A DNA stretch of 64,000 bases from the NCBI GenBank assembly GCA_039583345.1, contig JAZDSJ010000011.1, positions 181,182 through 245,181 of the forward strand, given 5' to 3'. The position numbers and the translations under genes are program-made. Below are positions 16,909 to 27,679 of this stretch, one piece after another. Origin of the DNA: Tectiglobus diatomicola (GTDB lineage: Bacteria; Pseudomonadota; Alphaproteobacteria; Rhizobiales; Hyphomicrobiaceae). A model generated the notes under the pieces. That model was not told the origin of the DNA and did not search any database. It saw only the letters and a list, made by a program, of their open reading frames with translations. Position 1 is the stretch's first letter, and each line of letters opens with the position of its first letter.

Positions 16909-18219
16909 TTGAAAAAAGTGAAATCAAATTCGCGCAGACATTGTAAAGATGACAAACCAGAAATCATTACTCTCGGATGTCGTCTTAACACGTGTGAGTC
17001 AGAAATCATACGTGCCCATGCTGTTGCTGCCGGACTAGATAGTCAAACTTTGATTTTGAACACTTGCGGTGTCACTTCTGAAGCAGTTCGTCAAGCATCG
17101 CAAACTATTCGTCGACATCGTCGCACTAATTCTAATGCTAAAATTATCGTTACTGGCTGTGCTGCACAGGTTGAGCCACTTCGGTTTTCTAAAATGCCGG
17201 AGGTGGATTATGTAATTGGAAACTCCGAAAAACTCCAAGCAAACACATTTTTAGATTTAGCAAATGATGAAGCTAAGCCCATTCAAGTTAAGGATATCAT
17301 GACCGTAAGTGAGACAACGGGGCATATTATAGAAAACTTTGCTTCACGAACCAGAGCTTACGTGAAGATCCAGAATGGTTGTGATCACCGCTGCACATTT
17401 TGCATTATACCTTTTGGACGTGGAAAATCACGATCAGTACCAGAAAAAGACATTTTAGCACAGATATGCCACTATGTAGAGGCTGGTTATAGAGAGGTAA
17501 TTTTAACAGGTGTTGATATAACGTCATATGGCAACGACCTTACGGAATTAGCTAGTCTAGGTTCTCTAGTAAGAAAGATACTGAATAATGTTCCAGAATT
17601 AGAACGACTCCGCCTTTCTTCCATTGACCAAATCGAGGTTGACAGAGAATTGCTTGATTGTATAGCTAATGAATCTCGATTTATGCCTCATCTACATTTA
17701 TCACTACAAGCAGGCCATGATTTGATCCTAAAGCGCATGAAACGACGTCACAGACGGGACGATGCCATTCGCTTTTGCAAACATGTGAGATCACTAAGAC
17801 CTGATATTGTTTTTGGTGCTGATCTAATTGCAGGTTTTCCAACGGAAACTGAGCAGATGTTTGAGGCCACACTTGATATAATTGAGGCATGTAATTTAAC
17901 ATATCTACATGTATTCCCTTTCTCACCTCGTACTGGAACACCAGCTGCTCGAATGCCACAATTGGATCGCCAAGTAATCAAACAACGCTCGGCAAGTTTA
18001 CGCGAAAAAGGTGCAAATCAACTCAAGAACTTCCTTAACTCTCAACAGGGGCTAGAGCTCGATGTTTTGTTGGAAAATAATAATTTAGGACGCACACCAC
18101 ATTTTGCTCAAGTAAAAGTTATACAATCTATCAAGCAAAACATTCCACCAGGTACCACCATACGCATGAAGATTATCGATCATGACACAAAATGTTTGTT
18201 TGCGGAGCAAGCTTTATGA
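16909..18219 (+). CDS. mtaB: tRNA threonylcarbamoyladenosine methylthiotransferase MtaB
   Basis: A radical-SAM methylthiotransferase of the MiaB family, which converts t6A37 to ms2t6A37 in tRNA. The N-terminal cluster ligands lie in TLGCRLNTCES, NTCGVTSEA and TGCAAQVEP; the SAM cluster is CDHRCTFC. The C-terminus is a TRAM-type domain. I choose TTG 16909 as start (436 residues): it comes directly after the dapF stop with GAGG seven bases upstream. In-frame TTG codons at 16882 and 16897 would overlap dapF. It ends in an ATGA overlap with ftsY, so dapF-mtaB-ftsY form one operon. Confidence 0.93.
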   Translation: MKKVKSNSRRHCKDDKPEIITLGCRLNTCESEIIRAHAVAAGLDSQTLILNTCGVTSEAVRQASQTIRRHRRTNSNAKIIVTGCAAQVEPLRFSKMPEVDYVIGNSEKLQANTFLDLANDEAKPIQVKDIMTVSETTGHIIENFASRTRAYVKIQNGCDHRCTFCIIPFGRGKSRSVPEKDILAQICHYVEAGYREVILTGVDITSYGNDLTELASLGSLVRKILNNVPELERLRLSSIDQIEVDRELLDCIANESRFMPHLHLSLQAGHDLILKRMKRRHRRDDAIRFCKHVRSLRPDIVFGADLIAGFPTETEQMFEATLDIIEACNLTYLHVFPFSPRTGTPAARMPQLDRQVIKQRSASLREKGANQLKNFLNSQQGLELDVLLENNNLGRTPHFAQVKVIQSIKQNIPPGTTIRMKIIDHDTKCLFAEQAL

Positions 18220-19298
18220 GTGAGAATCAAAAAAATACTATATTTAGTCGCTTTTTTAAGCCTAGTGTAGTTCCGCCAAAACCTGATAATATAGAAAAAA
18301 AGCATATTTTGTCAGATAGATACAATAATGAAGAATCTAAATCCAAGTTAAGTCAGGTCGCCAGCAGAGGTTGTACTGAGACTGAAAAGAACTGGCTTCA
18401 GCGACTGAAGTCAGGGCTTTCCAAAACATCGTCTAATCTCACTGAAAGTATCACAACGGTTTTGGCCAAACGTCAACTTGATCCGAAAAATATTGAGAAT
18501 CTTGAGGATTTATTAATTCAGGCAGACTTTGGTATTGATACGACTTCTCGAATTATCGACCGCCTATCATCAAATCGCTACGATAGAAACATATCAGAAA
18601 AAGAGGTGCGTGAGGTTCTTGCAAGTGAAATTGAGACTATTCTTGAACCCGTTGCCCAAGAAATTAATATAGACAGCTCTCGTAAACCTCATGTTATCTT
18701 GATGGTTGGGGTCAATGGGACTGGAAAAACCACAACTATAGGCAAATTTGCTGCAAAACATTCTGCTGAAGGTAAAAAGATTCTCATGGTCGCTGGAGAC
18801 ACCTTTCGGGCTGCCGCGATTGAACAGTTGCAAGTCTGGGGTAATATGGTTGGCTGTGAAGTTGTACAACGTGACGTTGGTACAGATGCTGCTGGCCTTG
18901 GCTACGACGCCCTTACTAGAGCTAAGGCGGAGGGCATTCATATACTTATGATGGATACAGCTGGCCGTCTACAAAACAAGGCAGAGCTTATGGATGAGCT
19001 AGAAAAAGTTATCAGAGTAATGAGAAAGGTTGATCCGACTGCACCGCACGATGTGTTGCTCACAATTGACGCCACAACAGGACAAAATGCTCTCAAACAG
19101 GTCGAAGTATTCCGAGACCGTGCCGGCATAACAGGTTTGGTCATGACCAAGCTTGATGGAACGTCCAACGGTGGCATTCTTGTAGCTATCGCGGCAAAAT
19201 ACAAGTTACCAGTATATGCAATCGGTGTGGGAGAAGGTATCGAGGATTTGGCACCATTTAATGCTAAAGAATTTGCCCAAGCTATCGCACTCAATTAG
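18216..19298 (+). CDS. ftsY: Signal recognition particle receptor FtsY
   Basis: A 360-residue SRP GTPase from ATG 18216, which overlaps the mtaB stop (ATGA). It receives ribosome-SRP complexes at the membrane. A variable charged N-terminal region of about 70 residues precedes the N domain; the G domain has GVNGTGKTTT (P-loop), DTFRAAA, DTAGR, TKLDG and the closing GVGEGIEDLAPF motif. The A domain is short, as in most alphaproteobacteria. The overlap implies coupled translation with mtaB. Confidence 0.96.
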   Translation: MSENQKNTIFSRFFKPSVVPPKPDNIEKKHILSDRYNNEESKSKLSQVASRGCTETEKNWLQRLKSGLSKTSSNLTESITTVLAKRQLDPKNIENLEDLLIQADFGIDTTSRIIDRLSSNRYDRNISEKEVREVLASEIETILEPVAQEINIDSSRKPHVILMVGVNGTGKTTTIGKFAAKHSAEGKKILMVAGDTFRAAAIEQLQVWGNMVGCEVVQRDVGTDAAGLGYDALTRAKAEGIHILMMDTAGRLQNKAELMDELEKVIRVMRKVDPTAPHDVLLTIDATTGQNALKQVEVFRDRAGITGLVMTKLDGTSNGGILVAIAAKYKLPVYAIGVGEGIEDLAPFNAKEFAQAIALN

Positions 19299-19372
19299 TT
19301 AAATCCTAAACCCAAATCCTAAAAAGCACGAAAGCTTTGTGTAGACGTAAATGTTTTATGAATGGAATTAGC

Positions 19373-19999
19373 ATGAAATGGATTTTAAGTAGATATCCGT
19401 TCAACACTGAGCAAACTGTTAACCTTCTCAGTGAGTTCGGTCCTCTCGCGACATTATTCGTAGTCAATGCTGTTCTTGGAATTACAGCGGGGATATGGTC
19501 ACTTATTGTTACCACGATAGTTGCATTGATAGTAATGAAAATAGTTTTAAATCGTTTGCCGATATTTGCATTGATTGCCGGTGGGATCACTCTTGTATTT
19601 TCTTCTATTTCCCTTTACACCAAAGATCCTATGTGGGTTCAATTAAAAGTTACTCTATTTAACGGAATCTTTGCTCTGTTTTTAGCTGCAGGCTTAGCCA
19701 CGAAAAATAATTTTTTCAAATACACTTTTGAAAAGACATTTCATTATACATCGGAAGGTTGGCACAAGTTTACAAGAAGTTTTATCGTATTATTCTTATT
19801 ATTAGCTATTGCAAATGAGGCAATCCGTTTAGGTTTCCCTTGGGATCAAAAGTTTAATTTACTGGGTTGGAGAACTGATGGTTTGAACGTATGGGTGATG
19901 TTTAAAATTATAATCGTTATGCCTTTATCAGGAATATACGCATTTGTAATTACACGAATGCTTCAAAGCCATGCTGTTGATTCAAAAAATGAATTGTAA
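19373..19999 (+). CDS. yciB: YciB/IspZ-family inner membrane protein, copy 1 (diverged)
   Basis: About 208 residues from ATG 19373 (an ATG at 19358 is also possible). Five or so hydrophobic helices. It follows the YciB layout: SEFGPLATLFVVNA near the start, LPIFALIAGGITLVFSS, then W...K.TLFNGIFALFLAAGL and SEGWHKFTRSF. YciB (septation protein A, IspZ) links envelope synthesis and division in enterics and sits after ftsY in Hyphomicrobiales. It is the less conserved of two tandem copies: the usual LTLRW..FF segment has become FTRSFIVLFL and the late MPLT segment is altered. Specialised or relaxed function is possible. Confidence 0.85.
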   Translation: MKWILSRYPFNTEQTVNLLSEFGPLATLFVVNAVLGITAGIWSLIVTTIVALIVMKIVLNRLPIFALIAGGITLVFSSISLYTKDPMWVQLKVTLFNGIFALFLAAGLATKNNFFKYTFEKTFHYTSEGWHKFTRSFIVLFLLLAIANEAIRLGFPWDQKFNLLGWRTDGLNVWVMFKIIIVMPLSGIYAFVITRMLQSHAVDSKNEL

Positions 20000-20082
20000 G
20001 CTATTATCTTACACAAAACTTTTAACCTATATTAGTAGCTTAATCTTATGAATTATAAAAGTTCTTCGAATGCGAGGTCAGC

Positions 20083-20715
20083 ATGGAAAAAAATAAGTCC
20101 AATTTGTTCACGGGTCAAAAAAAAGAAAATAATGACACGCCACAAATTAATCTTTTTAAATTATTTCTAGAAGTCGGGCCAGTAATAGTTTTTTTTATAT
20201 GTAACGTTTATACAGAAATATTCTGGGCAACAGGGATTTTTATGCTTACTACAGCTATAGCTCTTCTTATATCTCAGATATTCTTAAATCGTATCCCCAT
20301 CTTACCATTAGTGTCTGGTGGCTCAATACTTCTTTTTGGAAGCTTAACTTTGATCTTTCAGGAAGAATTATTCATAAAAATAAAGCCGACGATAATAAAT
20401 CTAATCTTTGCATCAATTTTATTTGGTGGTCTAATTGTGCGTCGTTCCCTAATTAAATATGTCCTCGGTGAAGTGTATCAGCTTAATGACGAAGGCTGGC
20501 GGCAACTTACATTAAGATGGGCTTGCTTTTTTATCTTTCTTGCTATTATGAATGAATTTATATGGCGGACATTCTCAACTGAATTTTGGATAAGCTTCAA
20601 ATTGTGGGGAGTTATGCCAATAACTATGGCTTTTACAATTTTGCAGATCAATTTGTTAAAAAAACATGACACATCTCTTGAAATACAAAAAAGCAGCTAC
20701 AACGATAGTGTCTAA
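20083..20715 (+). CDS. yciB: YciB/IspZ-family inner membrane protein, copy 2 (canonical)
   Basis: A 210-residue multi-pass protein with the classic alphaproteobacterial YciB motifs: FLEVGPVIVFF, NRIPILPLVSGG, FIKIKPTIINLIF, DEGWRQLTLRWACFF and FKLWGVMPIT. ATG 20083 has GAGG seven bases upstream. It is separated from copy 1 by 83 bases and the two differ throughout, so the duplication is old or the copies evolved fast. The family is associated with septation and envelope integrity; the name IspZ is historical and no enzymatic role is established. Confidence 0.92.
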   Translation: MEKNKSNLFTGQKKENNDTPQINLFKLFLEVGPVIVFFICNVYTEIFWATGIFMLTTAIALLISQIFLNRIPILPLVSGGSILLFGSLTLIFQEELFIKIKPTIINLIFASILFGGLIVRRSLIKYVLGEVYQLNDEGWRQLTLRWACFFIFLAIMNEFIWRTFSTEFWISFKLWGVMPITMAFTILQINLLKKHDTSLEIQKSSYNDSV

Positions 20716-22880
20716 ATGCGTTTCTTTACACTCTGACCGTACAATCTTCATAAATATAAATAATTTTTTATACTAATCTTATATCCTTCAGTTAGATAAA
20801 ATAATGCTTGTTACCGCAGTATTAGTTATCAACTATTTACGGGCTATTTAAGGGATAACAGACTTTTTTTCTAATAAGGACTGAAAGTCTAATATTTTTT
20901 CTCAAAGTTTTAAAAGCATACACGATTTTAAAACCAGATTTCATAAGTAGCTTACAGTTTCTTATCCGAATATTTAGTTAATAATTACTTTGTATAATCT
21001 GATTGCTCTTTAATTATGCGAAGCATTTTTAAACTGAGTTGTGAAATCATTAATAGATGTAAGATGTTCAGCTTAATCCACTAATCCTTTTATACTTTCT
21101 GCTTTAATCTTACTTTAAAGCGTATCTTCGCGTTACAGCCTATCAAGATATTATTTCTTTGTCTTCGGCAACAGAAATGTCCAGGGTAGATAATTCTTAA
21201 GGATCATAAATTGCAGCAAATTCCATAACTCCGAAGTAAAATCTCATATTTTAAAACAGTTGATAAAAAAATCCGGGCGATATTTATGTTACCTAATAAA
21301 CTAATTAACTTTTAAAAATATACGCTTCACTCTTCGATTATCTTCAGATACGATTACTAATTCGTAGACTTCTGGTTGAAATACCACAGCATCATTTTAT
21401 TAGACTTGCTCTATTCAGAACCAACATTATAGCTACTCAGATCAGTGACACCGCTAATTTCTAGTTAGATATACCCGCTCTAATTAAATTTTCTTATTTT
21501 AGGTTAATGAGCATTATTATCAAATTACAGCTGACTCACTTAAAAAGTTCAATTAGCCTTTAACCTGAAATCGAGTATATGATTTTTTTTATGTGCTTCG
21601 CTAACGAGAAAAATCAGCTCCACATATGTACTTATTAATGTATAATACTTGATTTAGACGAATTTGAAGGTTCTGGGGGCCGTTTAAATAAATAGCCCTT
21701 GTAAGCCCTCTTGCACAAAAGATATACTTATTTTTTTTAATAAATGTATTCAGCGGCAGATTTTTAAGTGGAGTATTGCGAAGCTTGGTGAGAGGAATTA
21801 TAGGATCCTGAGGTCTTATAGTTTGTTGTGTCACAAGGATTTAGGGTTTTGTTAAAATCTTTGTATTGTAAGTGTAAGTTATTTTAATCGGATTATGATT
21901 TACCCTTACTACATAGTGTTTATGCTAAATTAAAACTGGAAAAAGAATTTTCTAATTATGATATGTAAGGGATGGGAATTAATTCTATTTTCTTGATAAC
22001 GTTCTCGGAATTCGTGCTAATTTTAAACGTTGATACATCTAGAGACAGTTGTATCAACCTTTCTCGTTCTCCATAATTCAAAAGCATTATGTCATCATAG
22101 AACTTATCTCTAATACTTTACATATCATACCTACTGAAATCTGTATTCCACTTTCTCTCAAGCTTATTTTGATACTCTTATTGCGGTGATTTTTAAGAAC
22201 CTCTTTCCATTTATGAGAAAAGCGTAATTTCATAGGTTAAAAACGTTTTGATATTAAATATATTCCGAGTTTTTTGTGCTAAATTTTTAATATTTTTAGA
22301 ATAATAAGTTGCATACAGCGCATCGGCTCTAGATTTATATCATCCAGAAAAAGCTCATCTTTATGTTTTGTGCACCACGGCGTCAGACAATGTGCGCGAC
22401 GGGCATGTTACTGCCACTATCTTTTGTCATATTGATAGCAAACTATATAAAAGTTCGCTATCGAGATAATAGTTTTCATATTCATTTTAAATATATTCAT
22501 CTTTTTGCTTTTTTTCTCAAAATAAAAAATTAAGATTTTAAGTTAGTCTGCAGTCGAATGGTAGCCAGCTGCATCTGAGTTTGAATTTTAAGCATCAATC
22601 GATATCGGTGGTGATATTATTCATCGATTAGACAACAAAACGCATTGAAGTTAATTTTCTAGGTGTTAACATGAAATTTGCTTTAGTAAATTTTTTATCA
22701 ACTAAATTCAATTAAGAATATTTGCTGTAAAACAAAAAATAATACTTTTAAAATCGAAATCAAAAATTTTCATCGCTCTGTTATCAATATAGTAATAACA
22801 GTCGAAGCTACAGATTCTAATATGTAACTTATCTTATGAATCTTACCTGCTTGGTACGCAGCGAGTGAGAGGTTGAAATA
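20716..22880. other. 2.2-kb AT-rich region without recognisable genes
   Basis: The largest gene-free stretch. A minus-strand frame at 21601-21834 (77 codons) has no family resemblance. Short higher-GC patches at about 21130-21200 and 22375-22430 stand out and could be remnants of coding DNA. GATAGC/GCTATC (about 22432-22465) can form a small hairpin. No tRNA, rRNA or terminator was seen. Best read as decayed genes. Confidence 0.5.
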
Positions 22881-24839
22881 ATGTCATCTGTGACTTTAAC
22901 ATTCCCTGATGGTGTCGTGAGATCCTATAACGTAGGAATTACAGGTGCAGAAATTGCCGCTAACATCTCTAAGTCACTATATAAAAAAGCTGTTGCCATT
23001 TCTTTAAACAATATCTTGGTGGATTTAAATGATCCAATAATAAATAGTTCAACAATAAAAATTATAACACGTACTGACAAAGAAGCTCTAGAGTTAATCC
23101 GTCACGACTGTGCACACGTTTTAGCTCAGGCAGTACAGGAATTATTTCCAGATACGCAGGTGGCAATTGGACCAGTTATTAAAAACGGTTTTTATTACGA
23201 CTTTGCTCGCCAAACACCGTTCAGCCTTGATGATCTGAAACTTATTGAAGAACACATGGTCAAGATCATTGAGCTAAATGAGCCGTTTACTAAAGAAATC
23301 TGGTCCCTAGATCGAGCCAAATCTCACTTTAAAAGCATGGGAGAAATTTACAAAATAAAACTACTAGAAGCAATACCAAAAGGCGATGATATCAAAATTT
23401 ATCGCCAGGGAAAATGGCTTGATCTTTGTCGCGGACCTCACATGCCATCGACAGGTAGGATAGGGACAGCATTCAAACTTATGAGTGTCGCTGGTGCTTA
23501 CTGGCGTGGAGACGCTAGAAATCCTATGCTGCAACGCATTTACGGCACAGCATGGTCCAACGATAAGGACCTAAAAGCCTATTTGAAACAATTAAAAGAG
23601 GCGGAGCGACGTGATCACCGCAAGCTGGGCCGAGAAATGGACCTTTTCCATTTTCAAGAAGAAGGACCAGGTGTTGTCTTCTGGCACCCAAAGGGTTGGG
23701 AACTTTTCCAAAGGCTAACTAGCTACATTCGAAGACGCCAGAACAAAGCAGGCTACAGTGAAATTAATACTCCTCAGATCCTTGATCGCTCTCTATGGGA
23801 AACATCTGGACACTGGGAGTGGTATCACGAAAATATGTTTACTACTATTACTGAAGACGAACGTCAATTTGCTGTGAAACCAATGAACTGTCCTGGCCAC
23901 GTACAGATTTTCAAACATGGTTTAAGGTCGTATCGTGAACTACCTTACAGAATTAGCGAGTTTGGATATGTGCATCGTTATGAACCGTCTGGAGCTTTGC
24001 ATGGTCTCATGCGTGTGCGTGGATTTACACAAGATGACGCTCATGTCTTCTGCAAGGAAGATCAGCTTGAAAATGAATGCTTAGCAATTAACGATCTTAT
24101 TCTCTCAATCTACAGAGATTTCGGCTTCGATAAGTTTTTAATTAAATTATCAACACGGCCACAAAAGCGAGTTGGTTCGGATGAAGAATGGGACCGAGCA
24201 GAAAGTGTCATGGCCCAGGTATTGAAGAGTATACAATTGGAGGCCGGAAAGAATATCGTGACATCAATAAATCCCGGAGAAGGGGCTTTCTATGGACCTA
24301 AGTTCGAATACATACTCCGTGATGCAATAGGAAGAGAATGGCAGTGTGGCACGAACCAAGTTGATTTCAACTTACCAGAAAGATTTGATATCTTTTATAT
24401 TGGAGCGGACGGTAAAAAAAGACGCCCAATAATGCTTCACCGTGCCATTCTAGGTTCTATGGAGCGTTTTCTGGGTGTACTTATCGAAAGTTATGCTGGT
24501 AATTTTCCGTTGTGGCTTTCACCTTTACAAGTAGTTGTCTGCACAGTAGTTTCAGAAGTTGACGAATATGCAGATGAAGTCATGGAAGCATGCATCAAAG
24601 CAGGGCTAACTGCCGAAACTGACAAGCGCAACGAGAAAATTACATACAAAGTCCGTGAACACTCTCTAGCCAAAGTCCCTGTACTATTAGTTGTTGGTAG
24701 ACACGAGGCTGATGAAGCAAAGGTATCCATTCGTAGGCTTGGTAGCAAGAACCAGTCTGTGGTTTCCCTGAAAGATGCGCTCGCCTCCTTGGTAAAGGAG
24801 GCTACCCCACCGGATTTAAATCTCACAGCGTTGCGGTAA
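22881..24839 (+). CDS. thrS: Threonine--tRNA ligase
   Basis: A complete 652-residue class II synthetase. Residues 1-62 form a TGS domain; the editing domain has HDCAHVLAQAV; the core has the zinc and threonine site (MNCPGH), motif 2 (RVRGFTQDDAH region) and the motif 3 stretch HRAILGSMERFLG. The last 100 residues are the anticodon-binding domain. ATG 22881 has a GAGAGG site upstream. In many Hyphomicrobiales thrS lies next to yidD and a Fe-S scaffold gene; here those are 21 kb away, so the order is rearranged. No T-box or obvious operator was seen upstream. Confidence 0.98.
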   Translation: MSSVTLTFPDGVVRSYNVGITGAEIAANISKSLYKKAVAISLNNILVDLNDPIINSSTIKIITRTDKEALELIRHDCAHVLAQAVQELFPDTQVAIGPVIKNGFYYDFARQTPFSLDDLKLIEEHMVKIIELNEPFTKEIWSLDRAKSHFKSMGEIYKIKLLEAIPKGDDIKIYRQGKWLDLCRGPHMPSTGRIGTAFKLMSVAGAYWRGDARNPMLQRIYGTAWSNDKDLKAYLKQLKEAERRDHRKLGREMDLFHFQEEGPGVVFWHPKGWELFQRLTSYIRRRQNKAGYSEINTPQILDRSLWETSGHWEWYHENMFTTITEDERQFAVKPMNCPGHVQIFKHGLRSYRELPYRISEFGYVHRYEPSGALHGLMRVRGFTQDDAHVFCKEDQLENECLAINDLILSIYRDFGFDKFLIKLSTRPQKRVGSDEEWDRAESVMAQVLKSIQLEAGKNIVTSINPGEGAFYGPKFEYILRDAIGREWQCGTNQVDFNLPERFDIFYIGADGKKRRPIMLHRAILGSMERFLGVLIESYAGNFPLWLSPLQVVVCTVVSEVDEYADEVMEACIKAGLTAETDKRNEKITYKVREHSLAKVPVLLVVGRHEADEAKVSIRRLGSKNQSVVSLKDALASLVKEATPPDLNLTALR

Positions 24840-26185
24840 TGTGTATTGGCTTCAGTTCTAAGAATTACCTTATACATGTGACACATCTATTATGCAGCGA
24901 AAGAATATACAACTATTAATCACATCGAATTCAAGGTCAAATTTCTAACTCACCATAGTTTTCGGTTTCAATCTGTGCGATTTAGATAAGATTACATTGG
25001 TTATGACAGCCTCTTATTGGTTTTTTGAAAGCCTTAGTTCGACCTGGCTAAAAATATGTTTTACATATCTACCTAACATAAATAAGTTCAGTGGTCTTGA
25101 CAGATCATTTACCAATAATCCTTTCGAAATATTTAGCGGGCTCAAGTTTGAAATTCTTGCGTTGATAGGAAATTATCTGGTATTAGCTTTATTCTTGAAC
25201 GTATAAGAAGGCTCTTGGCTATTATGCAGAAGTAAAACCTTTATTCTATTCTCAATTAGAAGAGAATGATACTCTTGACTAAATACAGCTAAAAAGAAGA
25301 CCTATTTTACAAATTACTCAGCTTTATTTTAAAATCCCTATGAACACCAGAACTGAGAAAACTTATAAAAGCATATTTGGGAGATTTATTTTATCGACTG
25401 CATCGTCAAGAAATTAATATGGCTAGCGATATAGACTGTCCGCAAATTAATCATTTAAGCTACGCGCATTTTATTCAAAACTATAAAATCTTCTACATTA
25501 TTTATTACTACAAATATTAAAATTAACGACTTAAAAAATTTATCACAACATCTATATTTATTTAAATTTCCCATAAACACTTTAACTAGTCGGGTTCTAA
25601 AGTTATTACAAGCACATCTATCATATTAAGTTTGACCATTAGATCACATTGTGAATTTGGCTCATTTAAAATAATTCATAATTCAGGTGCTCTAGATTAG
25701 ATCTTACACATAAGATATAAGTGATTATAAAGAAACCGTAAATCTTTACGAATATGTACACTTATAACAACTTTAATTGATAGCTATCAGAATGATGGCC
25801 TACTATAAAATTATGTTTTCTAACTGCAATGATTAAATTTCCTAAGTTGGTTGATACAAGTTTGAAGGAATACATAGGCCTTAAAAGAAAAATTCGAATA
25901 ACTAATAATCTCTCTGAGATTAAGGCTCTTGTGTAGCTCGATACCTTGTCAAATTTTAAAAACTATTATTTTGATAAGCTATCTATAGAAGCTTAATGGC
26001 TCAATTCGAGGAATAAGTTAAGCTAAATCACTCAAGCACAATAAAACAAAATTCTCATGACATGGGAGATTTTTAGTAATATTTTGACATTCTACTAAAT
26101 AGATTAATTATTTGAATTACATTGATTTGTAATAGCTTCTTTTGGATGTAGCTTTAGATCCGGGACAATATTTTAGGTATATATT
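24840..26185. other. 1.3-kb AT-rich region without recognisable genes
   Basis: A frame at 24997-25206 encodes a hydrophobic 69-residue peptide with no recognised relatives and no ribosome site; I take it as chance or remnant. Nothing else was seen. Confidence 0.45.
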
Positions 26186-27679
26186 ATGGTAGTGAAAACA
26201 GCTTTAAAAAACACACGCGATAAAAATTTTTCAAACTGGTATCATGAAGTGATTGAAGCTGCAGAGATGGGTGAACATTCAGGTGTTCGTGGTTGCATGA
26301 TCATCCGCCCTTGGGGTTATGCAATTTGGGAGAGGTTGCAACGCCATTTAGATGATAAAATCCGGAAAACCGGGCATGAAAATTGTTATTTTCCTCTCTT
26401 TATTCCAATGGAACTTATCGAGCAGGAGGCTGACCACGTCTCCGGTTTTGCAAAAGAGATGGCAGTCGTAACTCATCATCGACTTGAAGCAAGCGATGAT
26501 GGCAGTCTATATCCCAGCTCTACTCTTAAAACACCTCTGATCGTGCGTCCTACATCTGAAGTTATGATTACTCAGGCTTTTAAGCGTTGGATAAAAAGTT
26601 ACAGAGATTTGCCATTGAAATTAAATCAATGGGCTAATGTTGTCCGTTGGGAGCTACGCCCACGTCTTTTCCTTAGAACAAGCGAATTTCTTTGGCAGGA
26701 AGGACATACTGTTCACGAAACAGCCCAAGAAGCTAACGAGGAAGTAGTTACAATGCTCGAGTGCTATCGTCAACTTCTTGAAGAATTCATGTCAATTCCC
26801 GTTATCTCTGGCGTTAAATCCGAAGGCGAGAAATTTCCTGGCGCCGTCACAACTCACACAATTGAAGCTATGATGCAGGACGGACGTGCTCTACAGGCAG
26901 GGACATCACACAACCTCGGTACGAATTTTGCTCAGGCCAGTGGTATTCGATACCTAGGACGAGATGAAAAACAGGCCATACCGCATACAACATCGTGGGG
27001 TGTATCTACTCGCTTAATTGGTGCTTTAATTATGGTACATGCTGATGACAACGGCCTTCGTCTACCACCAAGATTAGCTCCAGTGCAAATTATTATTATA
27101 CCTATTGATCGCAATGAAAACCTACGTGCGAGAGTTCACGAACGATGCCATGAAGTTGCAAATCAAATACGGGCACTGAATTTTGCTGATGAGCCATTGC
27201 GTGTAAAAATTGACATGAAAGATGATACACCAAGTAACAAACGCTGGAGCTGGGTAAAGAAAGGTGTACCAATAATCATCGAGATAGGTCCAAAAGACCT
27301 TGAGACCAGTCAGCTAGCGATTCACAGGCGTGATATGCTTGACAAGAAAGCTGTTTATATAAAAGCGAACGAATTTTTCAAAAAAGTTGAGGTGGAGTTA
27401 CAAAAGATACAAAAAGAAATGTTAATTAGCGCATGTAATTTGCGTGATGAGAAAACTGTAACTGACATCAAGGATTTATATGCACTGCGGTCATACTTCA
27501 ATGACAACTTCGGCTTTGTATACGGTAAATGGAGTAAGGATACACAGTACGAGAATACTCTAAAAGAATTTGGTGTAACCGTACGATGCTATCCCTATAA
27601 ACAATCAGGAAGTTATGGAACTTGTATAGTAAGTGGTCGTCCAGCAAAAACTGATGCACTTTTTGCCAAAGCGTACTAA
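26186..27679 (+). CDS. proS: Proline--tRNA ligase, archaeal/eukaryotic-type (ProS type 3)
   Basis: A 497-residue class II synthetase. It belongs to the archaeal/eukaryotic-like architecture: a short N-terminus leading into RGCMIIRPWGYAIWE, motif 2 FLRTSEFLWQEGHT, motif 3 GALIMVHADDNGLRLPP, the anticodon domain, and the extra C-terminal domain ending in YGTCIVSGRPA and a terminal Tyr. There is no bacterial INS editing insertion. Most alphaproteobacteria that I know carry a roughly 440-residue bacterial-type ProRS. This gene is therefore probably an old acquisition or a lineage trait. ATG 26186 has AGG ten bases upstream. Confidence 0.95.
   Translation: MVVKTALKNTRDKNFSNWYHEVIEAAEMGEHSGVRGCMIIRPWGYAIWERLQRHLDDKIRKTGHENCYFPLFIPMELIEQEADHVSGFAKEMAVVTHHRLEASDDGSLYPSSTLKTPLIVRPTSEVMITQAFKRWIKSYRDLPLKLNQWANVVRWELRPRLFLRTSEFLWQEGHTVHETAQEANEEVVTMLECYRQLLEEFMSIPVISGVKSEGEKFPGAVTTHTIEAMMQDGRALQAGTSHNLGTNFAQASGIRYLGRDEKQAIPHTTSWGVSTRLIGALIMVHADDNGLRLPPRLAPVQIIIIPIDRNENLRARVHERCHEVANQIRALNFADEPLRVKIDMKDDTPSNKRWSWVKKGVPIIIEIGPKDLETSQLAIHRRDMLDKKAVYIKANEFFKKVEVELQKIQKEMLISACNLRDEKTVTDIKDLYALRSYFNDNFGFVYGKWSKDTQYENTLKEFGVTVRCYPYKQSGSYGTCIVSGRPAKTDALFAKAY

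Noticed and set aside
21601..21834. 77-codon minus-strand ORF, briefly considered as a ParB-like fragment
   Set aside because: The resemblance is limited to a few residues (IPLTKL) and does not extend; no ribosome site.
24997..25206. 69-codon hydrophobic ORF after thrS
   Set aside because: Low complexity, no start signal, no recognisable family.
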